From: Bryopsis sp. KO-2023
Taxonomy: Eukaryota > Chlorophyta > Ulvophyceae > Bryopsidales > Bryopsidaceae
NCBI GenBank assembly: GCA_030272585.1
Contig: BSYQ01000001.1
Location: 10,431,001 to 10,495,000, forward strand
Direction: 5' to 3'
Length of the DNA: 64,000 nt
The position numbers and the translations under genes are program-made. Shown one piece after another: positions 1 through 9,264 of this stretch. Numbering within the stretch: position 1 is the stretch's first letter; each line of letters starts with the position of its first letter. The notes below the pieces were generated by a model, which did not search any database, had not been told where the DNA came from, and saw only the letters and a list, made by a program, of their open reading frames with translations.

Positions 1-59
1 GAATATAGACTGGTGATTAGAGTTTCTGTGGTCCCGATGCTCTTTGTTGCATTAAAAAC

Positions 60-133
60 GGTGGCCTGGCCGAAAAGAACGACCCCAAAATATATCTCGA
101 CTCCCAAGGGGCACGCTTTTCGACCAGGCCACC
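60..133. repeat. Imperfect inverted repeat (hairpin)
   Basis: Arms at 60-77 and 116-133 are reverse complements at 17 of 18 positions (arm GGTGGCCTGGCCGAAAAG), separated by a 38-base loop. Weaker pairing continues outward for about ten bases. It could be the core of an old MITE or a structured RNA element. No flanking target duplication is visible. Confidence 0.5.
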
Positions 134-1626
134 GCTTTCGCACGCGACAAGAGGTTTATGGGCGCGAGGAAAACATCCTCACTGTGCTTATTTGTATGTG
201 GGTGTTTGGAGCTCTTCAGCGAGTGGTCGCCGGTCGGAATCACAGGTCGAAGACGTCAGTTACGTCCAGTAATAGATGCATGCTCCGACGTCTGATAACT
301 CTCGACCTCGACCTGCGTTGTGGACCGCCACCACCACCTCACTCGCGAGAAGGTGTTTGTGGGGCGTCCTTATCTTGGGAAACCAGCGCCGAGGGTTCCA
401 CACACCCCACGTCGTTTTCTCCTTCGCATCGTTTTTCCAGTACTTTTTTTCGGTTCCCCTGCCACTGAATCAACTCTATACGGACGGCCCCCACAACCCA
501 GCCTCCGTGGAAAATCTGCCATCAATTATCGTCGCCCCCCCGAGGCGCGCAGCGCAGTGCGCATGAGCGTGAGTTTCGAGTTCGCGCGCGTTTCTGGTAT
601 CACGAGTTTCGAGCTCGGCGAGCATGCGTTCCGAGCTCGGGGTCTCGTCGTCGGTCGTGGGGAGGACGGTGCGACATGGGGACGACGCGTGCAGGTCTCA
701 CGCGAAGAGCTCATGTGAAGTGCACATTGACCAGGAAGTGGTATTTTTCGGGGTGTTCATTTAGACCAGGTTTTGGCTCAATCCATAACTCAAAAAAATG
801 CTGCTCGCGCTCTATCACACACGGGAAAATTTTCTTAATTTCCAGTCATTCCCACCCACCCATTTCTTTGTTCTACGCCTTGAGAAATAATCAACACACG
901 CTGCTTCGATTTCCTGGTTCTGCTTCGACGAGAGAGGTCGCTGAGGGGAATTTGGCGATGGTGCTGGGAGCATTCAGAGAGGTTGGAAAATCTTGCTCGT
1001 TCCGATGAATTTTTCGAATGGGAGGTTGGGCTGGTTCTGATGGGGGGGCATTGTTGGTTTTGTGTAACCAGTGGGTGAACCGGCTTTCAGCGAAAGCAGT
1101 CGTCCAGCGCCTGGACAAAAGGCGAGACCAGCATGAAATCGACATCCATAGGCTCTTCTTATTGACGTGTCACTGGCACGATGTTTCTCAAGGTGCAAAA
1201 CTTAAGGATTTTTAGTTTTTCTCATCAAATCCCTCCAAAAAATGAGTACTTTCAGAGCATGTTCAAAGCATGGGCTGTTGCCATGTATGTGTATATCAAA
1301 AATTGCCCCTGAAAAGCCAGGAAAGAAAAGACTTTTTGCTTTTGTATTTTTGATAAACGGTCAATCCTTGAGCAGCACACTTGCATCACAGTTTGAGTCA
1401 GTATTTGGGGGAAATATGAAAAATTCTTTCTTCCTTCGATTTCCTTGATTGTTCTACCTTCCACAGACCAAAGATGCAGTTTGATTTATTTGGTCAATCC
1501 GGATATTTTTATAAATAAATCGCTTGAGCATTTGGAATCTCCACTACAGATGCTGCATATGCGTATCACTGGCATTTTTTTCACCCATCCATGATTCTTG
1601 AATTGATTTGCATTTCATTCTTGCAG
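134..1626. other. No resolved gene; probable 5' region of the SETD9-like gene
   Basis: Positions 540-720 are CpG-rich with many short open frames. Positions 1060-1150 read openly in one plus-strand frame (NQWVNRLSAKAVVQRLDKRR) and could be an upstream exon, but I cannot join it to the exon at 1627 with convincing splice sites. The first coding exon of the next gene probably lies here. Confidence 0.3.
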
Positions 1627-3381
1627 GAAAATCCATTGACGAAGACTATGCCGATAAGCTATCCGAAGAGGCATCAAACATCGGATTTGAGGTAACCCCA
1701 TCTCCTGTATATATCCAATTTACCATCAATGTGGATCGCAGTCGATAAAAATACAATAGGAAAGAAATCTGTGCTTTCAACTACATATGGTTCGTCCATT
1801 TTCCACAGAAGCAAAAATCTGCCGTGAACACTATGCTTTCCGGACAAGTCATGGATATCGCTGCTAAACTCCACAGCATTTTGGAAAACGACACTGTGCC
1901 GGAAGCTAGAGACCCCGTTCAATTCATGCCACGAATCGACCTTACTCACGATCCCAACAAGAAGGGAAAAGGTTTGGCAATGGCGACAGGAGCTGACCTG
2001 ACTGCAACAGGGTGAGAACCATGGTGAGCGCTGAAGAAATTCCAGTTCTTTGGAGAAGTTGTGGGGTGCTTTTTTTTTGTTTCAGCGAGATATGCGTTGG
2101 CTTGATGGGAACAGTCATGGTTTGTGCAGGATCAGGGACGCCCCCTTTGTGCCTAAGATGAGTATGGCTGAAGTTGCCAAAAATTTGAAGGTAAGGGATG
2201 CCTCCTTTGCACCTCATCAATATATCAATCGTCCTGCAGAGCTAAAATTTTTGATTTCTGTGGGAAGCTTCCGAGCGTAATGATTGGATTGAAATGAATT
2301 TTGACGGTGGGTGTCAATTTTGGTGGATGGGTTTTCTTTCCTTTGGTTGTGAGTGATATGAGATTCGACGTAAATAGGAAATCCTGAAGTTTTCGCTGCA
2401 AGTGGGTCCCTCGAGCGTCAAAGATGAGTCATCAGGAAATGGACTCTGGATCGATGGATTTGCAAAGCTCGGATCGGTGGTCACACTCTATCCTGGAGTG
2501 ATATTCGAGCCTCTGTGGTACAGGTACAGTTGAAACTGTGGGAAGAATTTTGGAGATCTGTAACAATCGTTTAATCCTTGCTGGACCCCCTGCGTGTGTC
2601 AGCCATCTATAACACCAGTTCACTGCGCAGCACTAGGATCAGTTTGAAACAATGAAGGGGCGATTCAATGGATGTGCCAACAGGGGTGTATGTTCAGACA
2701 GATGACGGATTATCCTCGCGTGGATGCAAACAATCCGTATTTGCTGGCAAGGTTTGATGGTGCCGTGTTGGATGCCAAGCCCTGGGGCCCTGGTCGGGTG
2801 TCCTTGGATGCCCCCCTTGTGGTGAACCCCCAGCGGCTACATGAAGAGCACTTGAATTCGCTGGAGGTGAGGTTGAATTTTGGTGTGCTCAGAAAACTGC
2901 CAGAGATTTCAAGGAGCTCTTGTTTCTTGAATCGATCCACGGGTAATGCAGGGCTGGAATTGGGGTAGCAAAAATCCGAGTCTATCCACTGAATCTATCA
3001 CCAATTGTTTGGTTGACCTTACTTTCCCGCATTCGATTTTTCCAATTGTTGCTGTTTGCTCAGGGGAGGAATCCGCTAGCGTTGGCCCACTATGTGAACC
3101 ATCCCGGGAAGGAGCATGAGCCAAACATAATGGTGGCCTCTGTGGATCTATCTTTCGATCAGCAACGGTGGCTTCGACCCTACATTCCAAACATCGTATT
3201 TCGGGCCGATAAAACGGTTCCGCACGAGGAGGGCTCTGTCCTGCCGGGCCTCGTGTTGGTTGCCCTGAGGGATTTGCAGGACGAGGAAATATTTTTAAAC
3301 TATCGATTGTCGCCTCATGTCAAGAGGCCTGATTGGTACACTCCGGTAGATAAGGAGGAGGAGTGGAGGAGGTGGGCTTAG
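1627..3381 (+). CDS. SET domain protein, SETD9-like (5' end not resolved)
   Basis: Exons 1627-1691, 1809-2011, 2130-2190, 2378-2523, 2698-2866 and 3064-3381 splice in phase to about 320 residues. The SET-type core is visible: a GLWIDGFAKLGSVVTLYPG segment where SETD9 has its GKGVFVTKG...VVSMYPG strand pair, an ARFDGAVLDA strand, the ALAHYVNHP motif (the substrate- and cofactor-pocket NHS/N-H region of SET proteins) and a C-terminal LVALRDLQDEEIFLNY strand with the family's conserved acidic-E-Y ending. SET proteins are usually protein-lysine methyltransferases; SETD9's own substrate is not established. The first exon shown starts mid-codon, so at least one upstream exon is missing. Length is close to animal SETD9 (about 300). 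The call rests on remembered similarity; the exon chain rests on GT-AG sites and phase closure. Confidence 0.72.
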
Positions 3382-4444
3382 TAGTGTGGATTTATGATGC
3401 GTCTTTGATACATGTAAAGTCTGCAGGTAACGATGGGATACTGAGGGAACTCCCATTAGATTTTTTTGGGGGACTAAGACCTGTTAGATATGGTCCTGCA
3501 ACATATGATGGGATGTGATCAGAGGTGGGTTAAAACAAACTGCAGTCGATCCAGGTCACAATTTCTATCTGAATCAAAGCTTCGATATGGGGACAACGTT
3601 GGGTTCACAGTGAATTTACGTTTCAATGTTTCAATGCGATTATTTCACCCGATTGATTCAAATAAAATAAAATAAACTCAAAGAGACCCTGCACATCCAA
3701 CCGAGAAAAGTAAGTCAAACCCTTAGGCTCCACCTGTGTTTTTTCAGTCCCATCCGATACCATCAGAGGATCAAAATGATCCCCTTTGCTTGGCTCCTCA
3801 AAACCAGTGAACTATTCAACAAGACGGATAAAGGGCCGACCTCCACTCGTTCTCAATCAATCAACCATTCATTCAATCGATCAGTACTATTGATTCAACG
3901 GTACAATATATATTGTTGTTGGATGCAAAGATATCCCTCTACAGAAACTTGACACTTGTTCACCTTTTAGCTCTTTCTATAAAATGTATCAAAAATGAGG
4001 TCAAAGCTTTTCTCATTTGGATGTGGCTTTATTGCAAGCTACGTAGCATTCATTTGTGGCTTTTCCCAAGAAAAGCATATCCAAAACACCCCCAGTTGGA
4101 TGAAAATTCAAACTGAAAATAAGACAATAAGTAATCGAAGTGTCATGAATCCAATCGAAACTCTCTGTTTGTTCGTTTGCTTGAAACACTCTACTCGCAA
4201 ACAGATTGTTTGAAACGAATAATCAGATTGTTGCAGTCTACAACATGTGGAGGAGAACATTCTCCGTTTTCCGCCCTCGGAACGCATGAAGACCCCTTTT
4301 CACTAACAAACAATCTGAAAAACGGGATAAAGAAGAGGAAACAAAAAAGAAGAAAGAATTCATGTTCAACCCATGCACGATTTTCTCGATTATCAACCTA
4401 CATGCATTTGATTGAACAATTTCACGTTCGTCTTTCAAAATAAA
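3382..4444. other. Intergenic, no gene seen
   Basis: AT-rich sequence after the SETD9-like stop codon, with AATAAA-like strings near 3660-3670 that could serve its 3' end. It runs to the left edge of retrotransposon A. Only short open frames without coding character are present. Confidence 0.5.
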
Positions 4445-4457
4445 TGTTGATGTGGGG

Positions 4458-4923
4458 CAGAGATAGGACTTGGGCCAAAATTCTGGTCCGGCTACGGTCC
4501 GGTCCGGTTACGGTCGAGTTACGGTTCCGTATTACGGCCGTAACTCCGTACCGTAACCGGAGTAATATGTTGTTTTTACGGTACGGAACAGGTACGGTAT
4601 AGCTACGGTAGCCCCTAAATCATCGTGAAGTAGTGTGGTTCAGTGCTAAAGCGTTAGGCTGTAGTCTGTAAGGTCGTGGGTTCGAATCCCCCTGGGTTCT
4701 TTTGGGTTCTCGGGACCCTGCGGGGGTTACTATTTACGGTTTACGGTTGGTACGGTGGTTACGGTCGGTACGGTCCGGTACCGGAGCAGTACGGAGTGGT
4801 ACGGTGGTCCGGTTCCGAGCACGAAAACCACTCCGGTCCGGACCGTAACTACCGTAACCGTAAGTGACCGGAGTGGGGTTACGGTACGGTTTACGGTACC
4901 GTAACCGGAAAGTCCTATCTCTG
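4458..4923. mobile_element. hAT-type MITE (466 bp, non-autonomous)
   Basis: Terminal inverted repeats CAGAGATAGGACTT at both ends and an 8-bp target duplication ATGTGGGG (4450-4457 and 4924-4931), both typical of hAT elements. The interior has no coding frame. It is filled with TTACGG/GGTACGG motifs and their complements (ACCGTA, CCGTAAC) on both sides of a tRNA-like core, a layout suggesting clustered subterminal transposase-binding sites. Its TIR differs from those of hAT-1 and hAT-2, so it needs a different hAT transposase, not seen in this window. Confidence 0.85.
4629..4700 (+). other. Degenerate tRNA-like segment inside the MITE
   Basis: An A-box-like string (TGGTTCAGTGCTAAAGCG, 4636-4653) is followed at tRNA spacing by a perfect B-box (GGTTCGAATCC, 4679-4689). 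The acceptor and anticodon stems do not pair convincingly, so I read it as a decayed tRNA or SINE head carrying an internal pol III promoter, not a working tRNA gene. Confidence 0.5.
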
Positions 4924-5278
4924 ATGTGGGGCACCCATTCCTCGAGATTCCAGGGAGTCAGAGGCAGTCACACGAATCGAGCAGAATGGACTGGCGGCGG
5001 AGTCAATACACACAGACCCACAACCCACCGAATAGCTGTTCCCACCAAATATACAATGTCTTACAAGCAAAAAGACTGTCCTTCAGTCGTGGAACTTTCC
5101 CTTTATAATCGCTAACCCTCTCAACTTCCTAACCGTACCCAGGTCAAACTCAGTTAAAAGCGAGACAGATATCCAAACCAAAACAGTCTCAACTGACTCA
5201 TCTAACTGTTTCACCACCACTCCGAACTCCCAACATCCATACATACACTCAACCAGAACATGGGCCCAGCGCCTTCCC

Positions 5279-6195
5279 TCACACAATATATGGCTGCAAA
5301 TGATCCTCATGAAAAATATCAGACGGTCGCCTACCCGGCCCAGATCTATCCTCAGGACGTAATCGCCACAAATAATTACCCAGCGGATACAAAAGTTCTC
5401 TGGGTCCCTTCCAGTGGGCACTCCACTTATCCTCTCGACTCTGTTGTGCTGGATAATCGAGCACCCAGACTTGATCCCCAATCGTAAAGTTATGTGGAGA
5501 AAGTCGAAGACGAGCATTCTGTTTTGCCCTGATATCCACGAGTCGATTATGAGCGTTTTGTCGACTAGCCCAATTGGAGGTCCACATGTCTGCTGGTGAC
5601 ATTCCGAGTCCATCATGCACCGTCGTCTGAATTATATCCAAAGATTCTCGTAACCAATCGTTCCAATGGCCGCCCCTTTCAGCCTTGTATTTTCGCAGCT
5701 TGTCCACGAGCGTCCTCTGGAACCTCTCCACTATCCCGTTACTGGCATGATGATATGCTGGAGTGAATATTAAGTCCACCTGGTTCAACAGGCACCAGCG
5801 AGCCACCACAGCTGATTCAAAATAAGATGCTCTGTCGCAGACGAGGGCACCAATTGCACCATACTTTCCGACCCATTCTTCCAGTGTTTGTACAATTCCC
5901 TTGGCTGAAAGTGTTCGCATGGCACGTGCTTCCCCTATTCTTGAACACGCATCAATGAGGCAGTGGATAAATGTCACATTTCCTCGCCCAGGAAGCACAG
6001 GTCCAACCACGTCTGTAAACAGTATTTCCCCTGGTTGGTTGGAGATGGGTGGCTGTCCGTAGCCCTTTCTTTTTGGCACCTGACGAAATTTCGCACAGAC
6101 ATGGCACTTGGCCACTACCTCTTTGACAAATCTGAGTGGAATATCTTCTCCCTGTCGACGTAACTCCACAAAAGTCTTTTGGGCGCACCAGTGCC
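5279..6195 (-). CDS. Retrotransposon A integrase (3' part of pol, cut by hAT-1)
   Basis: The C-terminal third of ORF2. It starts at the hAT-1 target site with the end of the integrase zinc domain (GHWCAQKT, then CHVC), followed by the catalytic core: D in FTDVVGPV, D in ALVCDRASYF, and E in HHASNGIVERFQRT, the D,D,E triad. The tail has a GDQVWVLDYP strand and a GPRELL segment like the chromo-less C-terminal domain of Ty3/gypsy integrases. Integrase inserts element cDNA into host DNA. The frame is continuous with the RT half at 12404-14416 if hAT-1 and one copy of its 8-bp duplication are ignored; the present copy is broken. Confidence 0.88.
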
Positions 6196-6665
6196 CATAC
6201 TATGGACGTGATCGGAAATGATCGGCCGTCCATTTTCGATGTCAGGACAGGTCGTTTCATCGATCTGACCTGATACGATCTCGTTCCACATGATTCTGAA
6301 AATGATCGGTCTTTTTTTTTTTTTTTTTTACCGATCATGATCGATGATCGTGATCGTGATCGGCCGATCAAAACCTGATCGATGATCGTGGTCGGCCGAT
6401 CAAAGCTTGATCGTGATCGTGATCGGTTCGCCGATCACCGATCTGATCGGTTGCTCCGATCACGATCCCGATCACGATCAAGCGTTGCGACATGCAAACG
6501 CCTAATCGGCCGATCAAGATCGGTAAAACGCCGATTAATCGGCCGTTGATCCGATCAGCTCCGATCATGGTCGGTTGATCGGGATTTGGTTTCAAATTCC
6601 GATTATGATCGGTCCAAGAAATCAAAAACCGACTTTTGCACCGATCATCACTTCCGATCAAATCC
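6196..6665. repeat. hAT-1 left subterminal GATCGG array
   Basis: Irregularly spaced GATCGG, CCGATC, TGATCGTGATCGG and related strings in both orientations, from the TIR to just before the accessory gene promoter. A T-tract lies at 6309-6329. Such arrays in hAT and CACTA elements bind transposase or accessory proteins; that role is inferred here. Confidence 0.8.
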
Positions 6666-6793
6666 AAAGTTAGTCAGTTCTGCCGTACTGTCCCGAATAT
6701 ATCGACTTCGCTCCCTGTTCGACTTCACCGCACCGTGCGCCTTTGTATCGTGGTATCTTGTTGTTGTCTCGCCTGCAGTGCTGATCGATTGCG

Positions 6794-8592
6794 ATGTACG
6801 TGGAACTCAAAGCACGGCAGTATGTCGTGAGGCTCCGGAACAGGCTCCAAAACCGAACAGACCTGTTCCAGCCCGGGACGGTGGTAGATCGGGATGCCGC
6901 CGAGGTGGTGTTCCGGCATTTGACGTCGCTTAACACGTATTTTGGTCTGGAAAATGTAAGTGTATGCTGCCTGCTATCTGCTGCACTGTTTCTGTTTCGA
7001 ATGTTTTGACTTAGGGTTACTGTTACTTGTCTTCCTAGGCTCTGTTCTGGAAAGCTGCATCCGCCCTGGACAGCGCTGCGGGAAGCGAAGACGAACTTTT
7101 CTTGCGAGCGTACCGAGCGGGCAACCCCCCTGAAAGGCGCATCGACCCCATACTCGATTCCATTCAGGTGACACCTCCAGGACTGACCAGGAAGGGGAGC
7201 ACCAACCTGGGGGACATGGAATACCCCTACATGGTGCCTACAGGTGAGCAGTCCAGCATCAGGTTCAAATTAGGTTGTTTTTCTCTCTGGCCTCTCATTC
7301 ACATTGTATCTTTTGCAGAACTCCTTCGTGATCGCCAGCTATTGCCTCATCTGGACCAGCTCAGAGAGGAGGTTGCAACCATGCACGAGGTTGATCTAGA
7401 TCTGAGCAGAACGTTCGACTGGAGCATCGAAGCTGCAAGTCTTCCAGCACCTGATCCTGCACAAGAGATTTTGCCTGAAGCTACACTTCCAACCGCAGAT
7501 GAACCTGAATCTGAACCTGAACCTGAGGGATCCTCTGAGCAGCTGCCGGAAAACCCGTGGAGTATGACGGACGAGGAGTCTGTTTATGAACCTGAACCTG
7601 TGCTTCACCCTGGTGGAAGAGGCTCCCCCCCAAACATGTTCAGACCTGCTGGAGCTGGTGGAAGAGGGCCACCCCCCAAGCTGTTCAGAGCCTCTGAAGC
7701 TGGTGGAAGAGGGCCACCCCCCAATCTGTTCAGAGCCGCTGAAGCTGGTGGAAGAGGGCCACCCCCCAATCTGTTCAGAGCTGCTGAAGCTGGTGGAAGA
7801 GGGCCACCCCCAAACATGTTCAGAGCTGCTGAAGCTGGTGGAAGAGGGCCACCCCCAAACATGTTCAGAGCTGCTGAAGCTGGTGGAAGAGGGTCACCCC
7901 CAAACATGTTCAGAGCTGCTGAAGCTGGTGGAAGAGGGCCACCCCCAAACATGTTCAGAGCTGCTGGAGCTGGTGGAAGGGGGAATGTTGGTGGATGGGA
8001 ATTCGGGGGAGGCGGCAGGAACAGGAACAGAGCAGGTCAGGGTGGTCAGGGTGGTCAGGGTGGTCAGGGTGGCCAGGGTGGTCAGGGTGGTCAGGGTGGC
8101 CAGGGTGGTCATGGTGGTCAGAGGCAGGCAAACCCCAGACCCCCATTGATGGACAGGTGGCCAATGGATTTTGATGGACAACCTTGCATCAACGACAGTG
8201 AGGGGTACCCTCGGCGCAGGCAGGCCCCCTTGCGAAGGATCATGTCTGAACGGAGCAGGGAACAGCGCAGAACTGCCCAGCGAGAGAGAGCCAACATGCA
8301 GACGGAGTACGCCTTCTTCCCCGACTTCACCATCCAATTCCCGATAACCTTCGCCTCCATGCCCCATCTGAATCAGTTCGTGCAAAACGTGTATCTGCAG
8401 AACTGTTACGCTCTCCACAGAGTCCGTGAAGGCCTCTTCCACCATCAGACCCGTTTGGAGGACCGAAACGTAATGAGGGACCTGGATACTGGCTCGGTCG
8501 ACTTTGCACCGATCCCTGAAGACCGCACACGTGTGTATCGGGTCAGGGTTGGACCGGATGGGAGGTTGGTGGAGGAGGAGGAGCCAAATTAA
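6794..8592 (+). CDS. hAT-1 accessory protein (repeat-rich, unknown function)
   Basis: Exons 6794-6955, 7039-7243 and 7319-8592 splice in phase to 546 residues. N-terminal part (about 1-190): helical, no motif I recognise. Middle: acidic Pro/Glu stretch, then eight copies of a 15-residue unit around GGRGPPPNMFRAAEA and a run of GGQ tripeptides. C-terminal block (about 420-500): FPITFASMPHLNQFVQNVYL and LHRVREGLFHH, clearly shared with the hAT-2 protein at 21255-22894, which also has its first two introns at equivalent positions (after FGLE-N/R, phase 0; then phase 1). It is transcribed toward the transposase gene. I do not recognise the family. A role in binding the GATCGG ends or assisting the transposase is only a guess from context. 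Gene-like features (splice sites, conserved ends) make it more than a chance frame. Confidence 0.8.
7605..7985 (+). repeat. 45-bp in-frame tandem repeat
   Basis: About eight copies of a 45-bp unit encode GGRGPPPNMFRAAEA with small variations (SPP/PPP, NLF/NMF/KLF). Period is a multiple of three, so copy number can change without frame loss. Confidence 0.9.
8034..8120 (+). repeat. 9-bp GGTCAGGGT-type tandem repeat
   Basis: Nine to ten copies of a 9-bp unit encode a Gly-Gly-Gln run within the accessory protein; one unit reads GGTCATGGT. Confidence 0.9.
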
Positions 8593-8619
8593 ATAACCTG
8601 TTTTGAGTCACCATAAACA

Positions 8620-9045
8620 GAGGGTTATCTGTTATCTGTTATCTGTTTTTTGATTCACGTAATGAACCATGAACCAGTCTGGGATCTGTTATCTGTTTTT
8701 TGATTCACGTAATGAACCATGAACCAGTCTGGTATCTGTTATCTGTTTTTTGATTCACGTAATGAACCATGAACCATGAACAGAGGGTTATTTGTGTGGG
8801 CTGAATCAGTGCTGGAATCTGTGGAACCTCTGAAACTTTTTGTTTTGTTTGAGTCATGTAATGAACCATGAACCATAAACAGAGGGTTATTTGTGTGGGC
8901 TGAATCAGTGTTGGAATCTGTGGAACCTCTGAAACTTTTTGTTTTGTTTGAGTCATGCAATGAACCATGAACCATAAACAGAGGGTTATCTGTGTGGGCT
9001 GAATCAGTGCTGGAATCTGTGGAAACCTCTGAAACTTTTTACCAA
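8620..9045. repeat. Tandem repeats between the convergent hAT-1 genes
   Basis: Two repeat families follow each other. The first has about three copies of a unit with TTATCTGTTTTTTGATTCAC and AATGAACCATGAACC (8625-8770). The second has about three copies of a roughly 99-bp unit with CAGAGGGTTATTTGTGTGGG. hAT-2 has an unrelated 98-bp repeat at the matching position. Confidence 0.85.
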
Positions 9046-9264
9046 GCATTCAAAAAAGTTTGGATTACATACCCATACCAAAACAAACAAAACTCGGGGC
9101 AAATCACACCAGGTCAAGATGCAGATTGTCTGATCCATACCCAGCACCCCAAACAGAGAACATACCCGGCACCCCAAACCAAAAAAAGGAGAGTTCCTCC
9201 GAAACAGGAGGGTTCTGAATCAGACTGCAGATTGTCCCACACAATCAAACAGAAGCAGTTCAGG

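Larger units (their letters stand above)
4445..5063 (-). repeat. 3' LTR of retrotransposon A, split by MITE
   Basis: Matches 15743-15887 almost base for base after removing 4458-4931. The segment 4445-4457 carries the outer edge TGTTGATGTGGGG; the rest starts again at 4924. Confidence 0.9.

Noticed and set aside
4629-4700. Functional tRNA gene
   Set aside because: A- and B-boxes are present but acceptor and anticodon stems do not pair; it lies within a MITE.
7605-8445. Long open frames on the antisense strand and in the second plus-strand frame of the repeat region
   Set aside because: They are by-products of the 45-bp and 9-bp repeats, whose periods are multiples of three. The real frame is set by splice sites and the conserved C-terminus.
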